Source of the DNA: CAZQRP01 sp964596125
GTDB lineage: Bacteria; Chloroflexota; Dehalococcoidia; GIF9; UBA5629
Length of the DNA: 62,303 nt
Assembly: GCA_964596125.1 (NCBI GenBank)
Contig: CAZQRP010000021.1
Span: 1 to 62,303, forward strand
Reading direction: 5' to 3'
In this document: positions 8,823-17,925 of the stretch, in pieces
Layout of the letters: the number at the start of each line of letters is the position of its first letter
How positions within the stretch are numbered: the first letter of the stretch is position 1
The notes under the pieces: generated by a model
The model's database searches: none
The model's input: only the letters and a program-made list of their open reading frames with translations
What the model was told of the DNA's origin: nothing
Made by a program: the position numbers and the translations under genes

Positions 8823-8866
8823 AAAAGGCAGAACCACTGACCTGTAAAATGGCCCTGCCTTTTTAT
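8823..8866 (+). terminator. Rho-independent terminator-like hairpin
   Basis: AAAAGGCAG (8823-8831) pairs with CTGCCTTTT (8855-8863) and runs into further T residues. It ends the plus-strand pair of small genes and also lies just past the stop of the minus-strand surface protein. Confidence 0.55.
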
Positions 8867-8913
8867 TTACAGCGGGATTATAACCGCAATCTTACGCCAC
8901 GGACTTCATAAAG

Positions 8914-9855
8914 TTACTTGTTCTTATTCTTATTCTTATTCTCGTTCCTATGCTGGTTCTCATTTCTGTACTGGTTCTCATCCTTGTCCTTATACTCATT
9001 TCTGTTCTGATTCTCGTTTCTGTTCTTATTCTCATTAACTTCATTCTCATCCTTTTTCTTACCAGCGTTTTCAGCCGCTTTGGAATTCGGATTAAATGGT
9101 TTCTGTAGTCCGGGTGCTGTGTTAATTCCCTTGCCGGGGACCCCACTCCGTTTAAGTATATCGGCCTTGTTCATCTTGAGCGAAACAGAAGCCTGAGCAC
9201 TATCACTTACCTGGTTGCCCTGCGGGTCATACCCGATGNNNNNNNNNNNNNNNNNNNNNNNNNNNNNNNNNNNNNNNNNNNNNNNNNNNNNNNNNNNNNN
9301 NNNNNNNNNNNNNNNNNNNNNNNNNNNNNNNNNNNNNNCGGTGGTAACCTCGCCGGTGTTTTTAATAACGTAGGTATACGTTATGGTCTCACCCAGACTG
9401 GCATTCGCTACATCCGGCGTCTTGGTCAACCGAATCGAGGCATTATACTCATTAAGATCAACAGAAGCCTGAGCACTATCACTTACCTGGTTGCCCTGCG
9501 GGTCATACCCGATGACTGTCGCAGTATTGATGATCGGTCCGGGTAAATCACCTTCCTCCACAACATGGCTGGCGGTAGCAGTGATATTATCCCCCGCAGC
9601 TAAGGTCGTGGCACTGAGCGTAATGGCCCCCAGCATGCTGTCATTCAACGTAATGTTATCGGTGGTAACCTCGCCGGTGTTTTTAATAACGTAGGTATAC
9701 GTTATGGTCTCACCAAGGGAAGCTGAGGATACATCAGCTGTTTTGGTAATACTTAGAGTGGCCTGTTCCTCCGCATTCACATTAAGCGAAAATACGGTCA
9801 TTGATAAAGTAGCCATAACCAATAGCAATACAAGTGCCAGACTCCACTTTTTCAT
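8914..9855 (-). CDS. DUF11-repeat surface protein with charged tail (contains assembly gap)
   Basis: The start is the ATG at 9855 (MKKWSLALVLLLVMA), because GGAGGT sits seven bases upstream and overlaps the earlier ATG at 9870. A signal peptide covers residues 1-26. At least two repeats follow, each with the DUF11-type core LGETITYTYVIKNTGEVTT and IGYDPQGNQVSDSAQASV. The last 45 residues are Asn/Lys/Glu/Arg low-complexity sequence (NENKNRNENQNRNEY and similar). A 100-base N run falls in the second repeat, so true length and repeat number are unknown. It is probably exported and cell-surface linked. Only its repeat architecture suggests a structural or adhesive role. Confidence 0.7.
   Translation of the reverse strand: MKKWSLALVLLLVMATLSMTVFSLNVNAEEQATLSITKTADVSSASLGETITYTYVIKNTGEVTTDNITLNDSMLGAITLSATTLAAGDNITATASHVVEEGDLPGPIINTATVIGYDPQGNQVSDSAQASVDLNEYNASIRLTKTPDVANASLGETITYTYVIKNTGEVTTXXXXXXXXXXXXXXXXXXXXXXXXXXXXXXXXXXIGYDPQGNQVSDSAQASVSLKMNKADILKRSGVPGKGINTAPGLQKPFNPNSKAAENAGKKKDENEVNENKNRNENQNRNEYKDKDENQYRNENQHRNENKNKNKNK
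9239..9338. other. Assembly gap of 100 N
   Basis: Exactly 100 N, a scaffold placeholder. It lies at matching positions in near-identical repeats of the surface protein gene, so it probably marks a repeat the assembler could not resolve. Confidence 0.97.
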
Positions 9856-10298
9856 TACGTAGACCTCCATTCGAACCTTAATAATTTATTTCTGAAAGTT
9901 GATAAACTTGTTTTCAATATCAGAACCTTACTTCTTACTAAGGAATAACGTAATAGCATAAAAAAATGTTACAAGCCTGATTCAGGTAAACGGCTGGTAT
10001 TTTAGCGGCCGGGGTGAAAATCTTTTTCTATTACATAGCTGAGTGAGAAGTACCGTCTCAGGGACCCACATGTTCAGACAGATATGGTAGAGGGCCAATC
10101 AGCTTATTGAATGATGATGCCAATTTTTTTAAAAAAGTGACCATCTATCGTAACCTTTTTACCCTGTTCTTCGTTTTAGTAAATAGATGTTGGTTATAAA
10201 GAGAGCCACCACAGAATGTGATTTGCCTTCTGGTATTCGCCATATGTTCTCTCCATACCTTACCAACAAGAGAGCAACGAGATTGAGAAAGGACGCTA
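9856..10298. other. Divergent intergenic region
   Basis: This 443-base region separates the surface protein gene (minus) from the zinc-ribbon gene (plus). No gene is supported. I looked for a cyclic-di-GMP riboswitch core upstream of the surface protein and did not find one. Confidence 0.35.
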
Positions 10299-10688
10299 AT
10301 GGTGCAGGTCAGAACTGAGAACCCGAAGCTTACCACAACTAAAGTCCCCAAGTTGACGGACCTATTCGCTCCCTGTCCGATATGCGGTGGTACTACGGAT
10401 ATAGACTTCCATGGTTATACCTTTTGCCATAGTTGTCAACAGGAGTGGACACTAACCCGCGAGGCCATGATGCATAATGAAAACGCGATTAAGGCCCCGC
10501 CAATTGGAATCAACAGCAATTCTTCACTCCCTGTAGATACTCCCGACAAGGTAGATAGAGTAAAAAGAACTCATCATAGGGAAAGGCAAAGCCGATTCCC
10601 ATCCTTACACAGTCTTATGTCAACTATATCCGGGAAACACTCAAAACTAAGGCGGTTATTTGTCGTATTTAGAGATATAAAAAGGTAA
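10299..10688 (+). CDS. Zinc-ribbon protein of unknown function
   Basis: A 129-residue protein with GAAAGGA five bases before the ATG. The N-terminal half carries two Cys pairs, CPIC (about residue 27) and CHSC (about residue 45), spaced as in a zinc ribbon. The rest is basic and rich in Ser, Arg and Lys (HHRERQSR, KHSKLRRLF), which could bind nucleic acid. I do not recognise a named family. It ends 4 bases before a perfect hairpin, so it is a single-gene transcript. Confidence 0.55.
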   Translation: MVQVRTENPKLTTTKVPKLTDLFAPCPICGGTTDIDFHGYTFCHSCQQEWTLTREAMMHNENAIKAPPIGINSNSSLPVDTPDKVDRVKRTHHRERQSRFPSLHSLMSTISGKHSKLRRLFVVFRDIKR

Positions 10689-10725
10689 AGAGAACTTAAA
10701 TAGGCCATATTTAAGTTCTCTTCTT
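10689..10725 (+). terminator. Perfect 14-bp hairpin terminator
   Basis: AGAGAACTTAAATA (10689-10702) and its exact complement (10708-10721) surround a five-base loop, followed by TCTT. The stem is A/T-rich and symmetrical, so it could act in either direction. It lies directly after the zinc-ribbon gene. Confidence 0.6.
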
Positions 10726-10824
10726 AGTATTAATACTTCACGGGAACTCAGATAGAGAATCCCACACGATCACAAATTGATTTCTCTGACCTGAAATGAG
10801 AGACAATTAGAAAGAAGGACTAAA

Positions 10825-11022
10825 ATGCAACAGATAGTTAAAGCTTTAGCATCAATTACCGTTTGGGTCTTGTCGATTGTGGGTTGCTTAAGCTTTTTGA
10901 TAGCACCGGTAGCACGTTATTATACGAGGGAGGAATTTTGGCTGTGGCTTACCCTGGGAATAAGCATTATCGTCCTGGCCATAGCGCTCGTGTTAATAAA
11001 ACTTATTAATGTGCTGGAATAA
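10825..11022 (+). CDS. Small two-helix membrane protein
   Basis: A 65-residue protein with AAGGAC upstream of ATG 10825. Hydrophobic helices span about 8-30 and 40-62, separated by RYYTREEFWLW. No family recognised. It is followed by about 250 bases with no supported gene before the charged-tail DUF5667 protein, which converges on it. Confidence 0.55.
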   Translation: MQQIVKALASITVWVLSIVGCLSFLIAPVARYYTREEFWLWLTLGISIIVLAIALVLIKLINVLE

Positions 11023-11269
11023 GCAACGCGAGGGTAATTTCAATCCATCATCCACCACGGATGTACTTCCCGGCCAGTATGCATCTAGATTAAAAACTGG
11101 CGTCTCTGCCTTTACGCTGTCCTGAATTTCAGCTTGTTCCAACCAGCCTACAGCACCTTCTAAAGCAGCTACAGTAGGTCTTCTTCTCAGGCCGGTGCAT
11201 TTAAGAAAGGTACATTGAACGGAGCGCACACTCCGGTATTGTACAGGTAAGCCGTCCGGCAAACCTCAT

Positions 11270-12955
11270 CTAATCATCCTTGCCATTGTCCTTGCCCTTA
11301 CGCTTGCCGTTCTCCTTATCTTCATCCTTGCCTTTATTCGTATCTTCGTCTTTATCCCCATCCCCGTCCTCACCAGCTTCCTTGTTTTTATTCTTACCTT
11401 CGTCTTTGCTCTTACCCCGGTCCTTTTCCTTGCCCTTGTCTTTGCCCATGTCCTTATCTTGGTCTTTATCCTTGTCCTTTACCTTTTCGACACCGGCCGG
11501 TTCCAACCCCTTCGAAATATTTACGTAGACACTTTTGGCATAATAACTACCATCTTTCATAAAGAGACCACGAACCTGAATGTCTTCACCAACCATAGAT
11601 TCGAGGTCAAGTAATGTCAGTGGTTCTCCATTCTTATTACTGATAACAGCTTGACTGATATTTACTGTAACATGAGCGCCGGCGACTTCAATAATGATGA
11701 CGTTATCACCAGGCTCAACCTGAACCAGGGTCCCGTCAATTTTCACTTCTTTTTCTTCTTTTTCTGTTACCTCTTCACTTCCTGATTCGGTAACGTTAAA
11801 AGTGCCATTTTGAACAATCCCCGCCAGCTCCAGATGACTTCCCTGCTGCGGGAGGGGCATATCTCGCGGCATAACAACAGGTATGCCGCCGACAAGCCAG
11901 CTTGTTCCATCCGGGCTGGTGCCCCCAAAGGCTCCCTCAATCTTTACTGTATCGTCTACTCCTTCTTCAAGTTCAATTTTACTGATAAATACCACATCCT
12001 CCTGAACAAGGCCTTCTACATCCACCCTGTTCCCTACAGGAGGAGTTTCCCGGGATGAATTCACTTTCGTGAGCAGCAGCCCACCTATATTCCACGTTTC
12101 ACCTTCAGCGCCAAGTAAAGTTCCCTCCAGCTTAAAATATGCCGCTTCCAGTTTCTCATCAGCCACCGAAGGGAGATCTTTGAGATATTCCGGATTGCCA
12201 TACGATACCCTGGCTATTAGATTCCCGCGCCTTAGTGCATTAAGAGACTTCTTGAGTGACGGTCTGGCTGCTTCAGGTATTTCATCCGAGACCTCGTTTA
12301 ATGCTATCTGCTGGCTAATAGTGGACTCCGAAAGTTTCATCACCAGAGTTCTATTATCTTCAATTTCCAGACTGCCCATCTCTTTAATAGCAGCATCAGT
12401 CTGCACCGCAGCGTTTTCCAGGGCAGAAACAGTTATATCACGCCCCAGCCGTGATTGGGCAACAACCTCTTCAATACGTCGTTCAGCCAGTTCTAAATGC
12501 AGACTGGCCCTGGCTTCAGGAGTACGTGTCAGAGCCAGCCGAAGGTTCTCCACGCCTGTCTTTACAGGATATAAGACATCATCAGGCAGGCTCTCCTGAG
12601 AAGCGTACACAGTGGTGCCGCCTGAAATAAATAATGCTAGTACGAGGGCGGCAGTAATAAAGGTATAACTCAGCCCTTTTGCCGGTACTAAAAGTCTAAG
12701 CCAGCCGAATACATCCGGACGACTGCGTTCGGCATCAACTGCAGGGTACTGCATTGTCTCAACCAGGCGCGCTCTGGCCCGCCATTTGAACTCATTGGTT
12801 GGAGCTGTCACTTCGGGTTGAATACCCCCGGCAATCTCAAGGAGCGATCGCAGTTCATCACCAAGATACGGATACCTGGCCAGACAATCTTCCAAGGTAC
12901 TGTTACCGGCCAGTATCTCATCTATACAGTTGGCAATTATCTCTTCCTTGCTCAT
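11270..12955 (-). CDS. DUF5667/DUF5666 membrane protein with Lys/Asp tail, probable sigma-factor partner
   Basis: A 561-residue protein with AGGTGG before its ATG, five bases after the ECF sigma factor stop. Residues 1-90 are cytoplasmic-like (ECLARYPYLGDELRSLLEIA), one membrane helix covers about 95-116, and a DUF5667 region follows (ESLPDDVLYPVKTGVENLRL, about 121-230). Then come about three DUF5666-type beta domains (for example LEGTLLGAEGETWNIGG). A tail of roughly 75 Lys/Asp/Glu/Gly residues ends it. Being coupled to a sigma factor and spanning the membrane suggests an anti-sigma or sensing role; that is inference. Confidence 0.75.
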   Translation of the reverse strand: MSKEEIIANCIDEILAGNSTLEDCLARYPYLGDELRSLLEIAGGIQPEVTAPTNEFKWRARARLVETMQYPAVDAERSRPDVFGWLRLLVPAKGLSYTFITAALVLALFISGGTTVYASQESLPDDVLYPVKTGVENLRLALTRTPEARASLHLELAERRIEEVVAQSRLGRDITVSALENAAVQTDAAIKEMGSLEIEDNRTLVMKLSESTISQQIALNEVSDEIPEAARPSLKKSLNALRRGNLIARVSYGNPEYLKDLPSVADEKLEAAYFKLEGTLLGAEGETWNIGGLLLTKVNSSRETPPVGNRVDVEGLVQEDVVFISKIELEEGVDDTVKIEGAFGGTSPDGTSWLVGGIPVVMPRDMPLPQQGSHLELAGIVQNGTFNVTESGSEEVTEKEEKEVKIDGTLVQVEPGDNVIIIEVAGAHVTVNISQAVISNKNGEPLTLLDLESMVGEDIQVRGLFMKDGSYYAKSVYVNISKGLEPAGVEKVKDKDKDQDKDMGKDKGKEKDRGKSKDEGKNKNKEAGEDGDGDKDEDTNKGKDEDKENGKRKGKDNGKDD

Positions 12956-12960
12956 ACCAC

Positions 12961-13515
12961 CTATTCACTCCGCATTAGCATGCTTCTCAGGTCATTAAGA
13001 GCTCGATATTGTAGTACCCTGACCGCTCCTTCGCTTTTATTCAAAGCTCTGGCAATTTCACTGTAGGTGAGTCCGTCAATAAAGCGCATCAGAACAACCT
13101 TCTGCTTTTCTCCCTTAAGCTTTAAAACAGCTTCTCTTATATAAGCTTGGTCCAGGGTGGCCTCAGTCACTTCCTCGGGGCTTGACCTGTCAGCCTGACC
13201 GGAGGCTTCCTCTTCCTCCAGAGAGACAAGCTTTCTGCTCGCTCTGTAGTAATCCACTATTAAGTTATGTGCAATCGTAGTTAACCAGGCCATAAAAGGC
13301 GCTCCTGTTCTTTTGTATTTGCCAATAGCTTTCCAGGCCCGTATGAAAACATCCTGCGTAATATCCTCGGCATCAACTCGATTCGATACCCGATAATAAA
13401 CATGTCTGTAAACCCGGTCTATATACATATCATAGAGGCTAGCAAACGCTACCTTATCATACTCGATCGCTCGCTGGATTAACCAGTCTTCAGGCTCTCG
13501 TGGTTCCAATGTCAA
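12961..13515 (-). CDS. ECF-type RNA polymerase sigma factor
   Basis: A 184-residue sigma-70 family factor. Region 2 has YRVSNRVDAEDITQDVFIRA, and region 4 has LTYSEIARALNKSEGAVRVL, the helix-turn-helix that reads the -35 box. A linker with EEEEASGQADRSSPEE joins them. The start appears to be TTG at 13515, without a clear ribosome site, so the exact N-terminus is uncertain. It overlaps no gene and is coupled to the DUF5667 membrane protein, which is probably its regulator. Confidence 0.9.
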   Translation of the reverse strand: MTLEPREPEDWLIQRAIEYDKVAFASLYDMYIDRVYRHVYYRVSNRVDAEDITQDVFIRAWKAIGKYKRTGAPFMAWLTTIAHNLIVDYYRASRKLVSLEEEEASGQADRSSPEEVTEATLDQAYIREAVLKLKGEKQKVVLMRFIDGLTYSEIARALNKSEGAVRVLQYRALNDLRSMLMRSE

Positions 13516-13767
13516 GATATGAAGAATCCTATCTAAATAATTATTGTGAATCCAGCTTCAATTATACAATAATCCTGATTATCTGAAATATACTGACTAC
13601 GAGAGCCTGTCAAAGCGCCGATATACAGTAACATCAAGATATCCCCGATATATTGCCTCCTTACATACTATTCGAAGAAATAACATCCTTGCACACCGAC
13701 ATCAATGTCGTTAGCGGCATTGAAATCACCATTGCTTGCTACCTCATCCGGCATCTCATTACCTCGC

Positions 13768-13950
13768 CTAGCACTCCACCAGTGCCTTACTTATATAATC
13801 TCGAAGCTCAACCAATGTCTTTTTCGTTCTCTCCCTGATATAACCGTCATTGTATGGGCTGGTAGCCTCGACAACCAGTTCCAGTATATACCTGCGAACG
13901 ATGTCTTCATTACTTCGCTGGGTCAGCTTTGTAATCCCATCCGGCATCAT
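13768..13950 (-). CDS. Small hypothetical protein
   Basis: The ATG at 13950 is preceded by TTGGAGGT at the right distance, giving 60 residues beginning MMPDGITKLTQRSNEDIVRR. The body is amphipathic helical sequence (YIRERTKKTLVELRDYISKA). A longer version from TTG 14004 is possible but lacks a ribosome site. No family recognised. It stands alone upstream of the sigma factor on the same strand. Confidence 0.45.
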   Translation of the reverse strand: MMPDGITKLTQRSNEDIVRRYILELVVEATSPYNDGYIRERTKKTLVELRDYISKALVEC

Positions 13951-14230
13951 AAACATACCTCCAACATTATGAGAATACCATGCTTTATCATTACTGTCCT
14001 GCAATTTTGTTGATATTAGATTCTTTTCTCCATTTCAGCTTATTTATATAAATAAACATAAAAAAGAGCATTTTGTTACAGCTCTCATATATTCCCCTGA
14101 GCGAAGAGCTTTTACAATGCACATCCGAAGCCGATACACTGTCTTTAGAAACAGGTCTTGACAGCCGCTGAGCGGGGCTTTACCATAGTCACAATCTGGT
14201 CCAGATACAGTGTTAAAAGAGGAGGACTAC

Positions 14231-14542
14231 ATGAAAAGCAGACGTCCGATTAAGGTCAAGGTATACAGCCGAGCAGTAGTGGCAATCTTATTGATCACTG
14301 CCTGGAGCCTGGTCTCCTTAACCGGTCTGCTGCTGTGGCTGGCACCCACCGGACGCCAGTCAGGTCAGACAGAGCTGTTATTCGGGCTAACCAAAAGCGA
14401 GTGGGGCGATGTGCACTTCTGGATTGCCGTAGCCACCGTCGTGGTGACACTGGTTCACCTGATCATCGACTGGCGAGCTCTGCGCGGCGTTATCCGCTAC
14501 CTTACCAGTGCTCATCGCAGCAGAGAAGTGATACCGAAGTGA
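14231..14542 (+). CDS. DUF4405-like membrane protein
   Basis: The ATG at 14231 is chosen because GAGGAGG lies just before it; the frame is open from GTG 14210. The 103-residue product has two membrane helices (about 14-38 and 60-82). The pattern GLLLWL...EWGDVHFWIAVATVVVTLVHL...DW places His residues as in DUF4405, a cytochrome b561-like domain. Those His residues could bind heme, but that is not shown. It is a single gene converging on the DUF167 gene. Confidence 0.7.
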   Translation: MKSRRPIKVKVYSRAVVAILLITAWSLVSLTGLLLWLAPTGRQSGQTELLFGLTKSEWGDVHFWIAVATVVVTLVHLIIDWRALRGVIRYLTSAHRSREVIPK

Positions 14543-14572
14543 TTTAAAGGTCAAGCCCAGCCGACCTCCACA

Positions 14573-14794
14573 CTATATGTCCCGGACCTCAATAAGCTTA
14601 TTTTTACTCCGCAGACCGCCGAGAATTTTTACAGAGCTCTGCGGGACATTGAAATGCCCGGCCAGCAGCCTGATAACCGCCCTGTTTGCCTTCCCTTTCT
14701 CAGGAGGTTCTTTGACTTTCACCAGGAACTCCCCACCATCTCCGGCAACTTCTTCAATCTTTGAATTTGGTTTTACCCGAACATGTAATTTCAC
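14573..14794 (-). CDS. DUF167 / UPF0235 family protein (YggU-like)
   Basis: A 73-residue protein starting at GTG 14794, overlapping the mtaB stop as GTGA with GAGGT upstream, so translation is probably coupled. It has the family pattern VRVKPNSKIEEVAG, KVKEPPEKGKANRAVIRLLA and VKILGGLRSKNKLIEV. DUF167 proteins are widespread and of uncertain function. Confidence 0.88.
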   Translation of the reverse strand: MKLHVRVKPNSKIEEVAGDGGEFLVKVKEPPEKGKANRAVIRLLAGHFNVPQSSVKILGGLRSKNKLIEVRDI

Positions 14795-16062
14795 GTGATT
14801 ACCTCTGCCCACAATCCCCCTTTATATGGTCTGACCGGCCGCACCGGAACAATGGTATTGGTCAGGGTCTGGCTGCTCCGGGCAAAGACCCTGATATAGT
14901 TATCACTGAGCCCGGAATATATGCCGGTGCCCGGACCTGCCTCGTTCTCCCACAACACCTTCAGGGTCTGACCCAGGGAACGCTCTTGAAAACTGCGAAC
15001 GCTTTCCCTCGCCAGCGCCAGCATGCGCAGGCTGCGCTGTTTTTTTACCTTATCTGCCACCTGCCCCATCATCTCTGCTGCAGCAGTACCCGGACGAGCA
15101 GAGTAGGAGAAGACATGGATAGCGGCAAAGCCGGTATCCCGGCAGAAGCGATAGCTTTCCTCAAACTCCCCGTCGCTCTCACCCGGGAAGCCGACCACGA
15201 CATCGGTGGTGATAGCCGCACCAGGCACTGCCCTATGGATAAGGGACACTGCCTGTTTATAGTCATCCAGGGTATAGCGGCGCTTCATCCGCTTCAATAC
15301 GGCGTCACTGCCGCTCTGCAGGGCCAGGTGAAAGTGACGGCAGAGGCGGGAGTCCTGCCACATGCTGAGAAGGTCTCCTGAGACCTCCTGAGGCTGTAGA
15401 GAGGACAGATGCAGCCGCTGCACATCCGTTTCACTGAGAATATGCTCAAGGAGGCGCTGCAGGTCGATACCGCTATTATTGTACGTGCCGATTTTAGTCC
15501 CGGTAAGTATGACTTCCCTATAGCCGGCAGAGACTCTGGCTTTTACAATTTCAATTATTGCTGCCGTAGACAGGCAGTGTTCCGGACCGCGAACCAGAGG
15601 TACAACGCAGTAGGCGCAAAAATCATCACAGCCGTCCTGTATCCTGATAAAACTGCGAACCCTGGATGCGCCGTCAACCGTATACCCCTCCGCAGGACAA
15701 CCTGGCTTTAGTGTAAGTTTACCGTTTACCAACGCCAGTAAATCCATCTTTTGCTCGTTGCCGATAACAAGGTCACTACCGGTTTGATCCAGCTCGCCGG
15801 GGGCTCTCTGGGCATAACACCCGGTGGCAACAATCAACGCATTGGGATTTTGCTTACGCAGCAGCCGCAGCAGATGCCTTGACTTACGGTCGGCGATATG
15901 GGTCACAGTACAGGTATTGAGAATGCAAATATCTGCACCGTCCCCGCTGGCAATACAGTATCCGGCCCGGGCAAACTGCGCAGCCAGTTGCTCAGTTTCC
16001 GCCTGGTTGAGCTTGCACCCCAAGGTGTGAAAGGCTACGACAGGTCTGTTTTCCATATCCAT
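14791..16062 (-). CDS. mtaB: tRNA t6A methylthiotransferase MtaB
   Basis: Radical SAM enzyme that adds a methylthio group to threonylcarbamoyladenosine at tRNA position 37. The 423 residues follow the family layout. The N-terminal UPF0004 domain opens AFHTLGCKLNQAETEQ, with further cysteines in LNTCTVTH and TGCYAQRAP binding the second 4Fe-4S cluster. The radical SAM motif GCDDFCAYCVVP lies near residue 140, and a C-terminal TRAM region ends the protein. The LGCKLNQAE start separates MtaB from MiaB and RimO. It is coupled to DUF167 downstream. Confidence 0.92.
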   Translation of the reverse strand: MDMENRPVVAFHTLGCKLNQAETEQLAAQFARAGYCIASGDGADICILNTCTVTHIADRKSRHLLRLLRKQNPNALIVATGCYAQRAPGELDQTGSDLVIGNEQKMDLLALVNGKLTLKPGCPAEGYTVDGASRVRSFIRIQDGCDDFCAYCVVPLVRGPEHCLSTAAIIEIVKARVSAGYREVILTGTKIGTYNNSGIDLQRLLEHILSETDVQRLHLSSLQPQEVSGDLLSMWQDSRLCRHFHLALQSGSDAVLKRMKRRYTLDDYKQAVSLIHRAVPGAAITTDVVVGFPGESDGEFEESYRFCRDTGFAAIHVFSYSARPGTAAAEMMGQVADKVKKQRSLRMLALARESVRSFQERSLGQTLKVLWENEAGPGTGIYSGLSDNYIRVFARSSQTLTNTIVPVRPVRPYKGGLWAEVIT

Positions 16063-16245
16063 ACCTAGAGGAATTATATTTGTACTGGCTTTTTATGGCA
16101 ACCTCTCACCTGCCCAGGACTTGGAATGCGGTTTCCGAAGTTATCTGCTCCGCATTCACCATTCTGTATTCTGCATTATTATGCGGGTTGCAGGGAGGGG
16201 CCGGTTGTGGTATAAATCATTTAGACATATGTCCGAGGCGCAGGC

Positions 16246-17925
16246 TTGAGCCATACCCAATGGAACGTTTTAGCTCCAGCCGGGCAGACAATGACCATGG
16301 ATGGTATCCATCCACTGGTTGCTCAACTGCTCTTCAATCGAGGTATCTCAGATTCATCCCAAATCGACGTCTTCCTCAGTAATGATAAACGTGCGGAAGT
16401 CGATCCTTTTCTCCTTCCTGATATGCACCAGGCGGTAAGCAGGGTCTATCAGGCACTGCTCTCCGGGGAAAATATTGCCATCTATGGTGATTTCGATGCC
16501 GATGGTATCACCGCCACAGCGCTTCTGGTCCAGGGACTTTCGGCACTCGGGGGCATGGTCAGTCCCTATATCCCCCACCGTACCGCTGAAGGCTATGGTT
16601 TGAGAACAGCCGCCCTGGAGAAATTGCACCAGCAAGGGATCAGCCTGGTCATCACCGTTGATACCGGCATTACTGCGTTTGGCGAAGCTGAAAAAGCCCG
16701 GAAAATGGGAATGGACATAGTTATAACCGACCATCACGTTCCGCTGAGCTCCTTGCCACAGGCGAAGGCAGTGGTCGATCCCAAGCGGAATGACGCCAGT
16801 TATCCCAACACAGACCTTGCCGGAGTGGGCGTCGCTTTCAAACTTCTCCAGGCGCTTATCAAAGGCAATGGCCGGGAAGACATCTTGAAAAGGTCACTGG
16901 ACCTGGTAGCCTTAGGTACTATAACCGATATGGTATCTCTGGTCGGTGAAAACCGATACTGGGTGAGATGCGGGCTCGAACTTATTAACAAGACTCAGCG
17001 TCTGGGGCTTCAGGAGATGATGCGGTGTACCCGTTTACAGCCGGGGACTCTCGATGCGCAAAGCATCTCATGGGTCCTGGGACCACGTATTAACGCTGCC
17101 GGTAGAATCGATAATGCCACAACCAGCTACCAGCTTCTGCTGACCGATAATCCACAGGAGGCCAGCTTACTGGCCAAAGAGCTTGAAAACAAAAATGCCG
17201 AGCGATTGAGGCAAACCAACGAACTTCTCAATAAAGCCATGGAAAAGATACTGGCCGATGGAGTTGAGCGTCCTCTGCTTATGGCTGGCGGCGAAGACTT
17301 CCCGCCCGGTGTCATAGGACTGGTTGCCGGCAGGCTGACAGATAAATTCTGCCGCCCGGTACTTATTTTCAGAATCGGTCGCGAAGTAAGCCGCGGCAGC
17401 GGACGGAGTATATCAGAGTTCGACCTGATGGCCGCCCTCACAGAATGTCAGGACCTCCTTTCCAAGTTCGGCGGTCACACCAGAGCAGCCGGTTTCAGTA
17501 TACCAACCAGAAACCTGCCAGAGTTCCAACATCGCATGTTTAACCTGGCAAGGGACAAGCTTGAGGGGCTTGACCTCCGCCCCCATGTGGATATCGACGC
17601 TGAGGTCCCCCTGTCTGTTTTTAGCGGTAATACTTTCGAAAAGATACAGCAACTGGCACCGTTCGGCGCCGGAAATCCGCTACCTTCCTTCGTAAGCCGT
17701 GGAGTCGAAGTTGTTGACAAGAGACTTATCGGCGTCCATGGTGACCATCTGAAGCTGAAACTCAAGCAGGATGGACTATTCTGGGATGCTGTTGGCTTCG
17801 GACTGGGAAGCTACTTCGACGAGGCAACTCCTTATCTCAATATAGCCTACAATCTAGACGTCGACCGCTGGAACGGGGAAGAGAGGCTTAGACTCAGCCT
17901 CCTCGATTTTGATCCGGCCCGATAA
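16246..17925 (+). CDS. recJ: Single-strand DNA exonuclease RecJ
   Basis: 5'-3' single-strand exonuclease of recombination and mismatch repair. The likely start is TTG 16246, since its product begins SHTQWNVLAPAG as RecJ proteins do; ATG 16291 is the alternative. The 559 residues carry IYGDFDADGITATALL (about 79-94), the DHH motif ITDHHVP (about 160), the DHHA1 motif SKFGGHTRAAGFS (about 408-420) and the C-terminal OB-like region. Its end overlaps the lgt stop region by 32 bases in convergent orientation. Confidence 0.93.
   Translation: MSHTQWNVLAPAGQTMTMDGIHPLVAQLLFNRGISDSSQIDVFLSNDKRAEVDPFLLPDMHQAVSRVYQALLSGENIAIYGDFDADGITATALLVQGLSALGGMVSPYIPHRTAEGYGLRTAALEKLHQQGISLVITVDTGITAFGEAEKARKMGMDIVITDHHVPLSSLPQAKAVVDPKRNDASYPNTDLAGVGVAFKLLQALIKGNGREDILKRSLDLVALGTITDMVSLVGENRYWVRCGLELINKTQRLGLQEMMRCTRLQPGTLDAQSISWVLGPRINAAGRIDNATTSYQLLLTDNPQEASLLAKELENKNAERLRQTNELLNKAMEKILADGVERPLLMAGGEDFPPGVIGLVAGRLTDKFCRPVLIFRIGREVSRGSGRSISEFDLMAALTECQDLLSKFGGHTRAAGFSIPTRNLPEFQHRMFNLARDKLEGLDLRPHVDIDAEVPLSVFSGNTFEKIQQLAPFGAGNPLPSFVSRGVEVVDKRLIGVHGDHLKLKLKQDGLFWDAVGFGLGSYFDEATPYLNIAYNLDVDRWNGEERLRLSLLDFDPAR

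Noticed and set aside
9871..10100. Cyclic-di-GMP riboswitch upstream of the DUF11 surface protein
   Set aside because: The conserved core blocks of the class I aptamer could not be found on the minus strand.
10145..10351. 68-residue minus-strand frame overlapping the zinc-ribbon start
   Set aside because: It overlaps a better supported gene and has no family pattern.
10993..11262. 89-residue minus-strand frame between the small membrane protein and the DUF5667 gene
   Set aside because: Composition is not protein-like and there is no ribosome site or recognisable motif.
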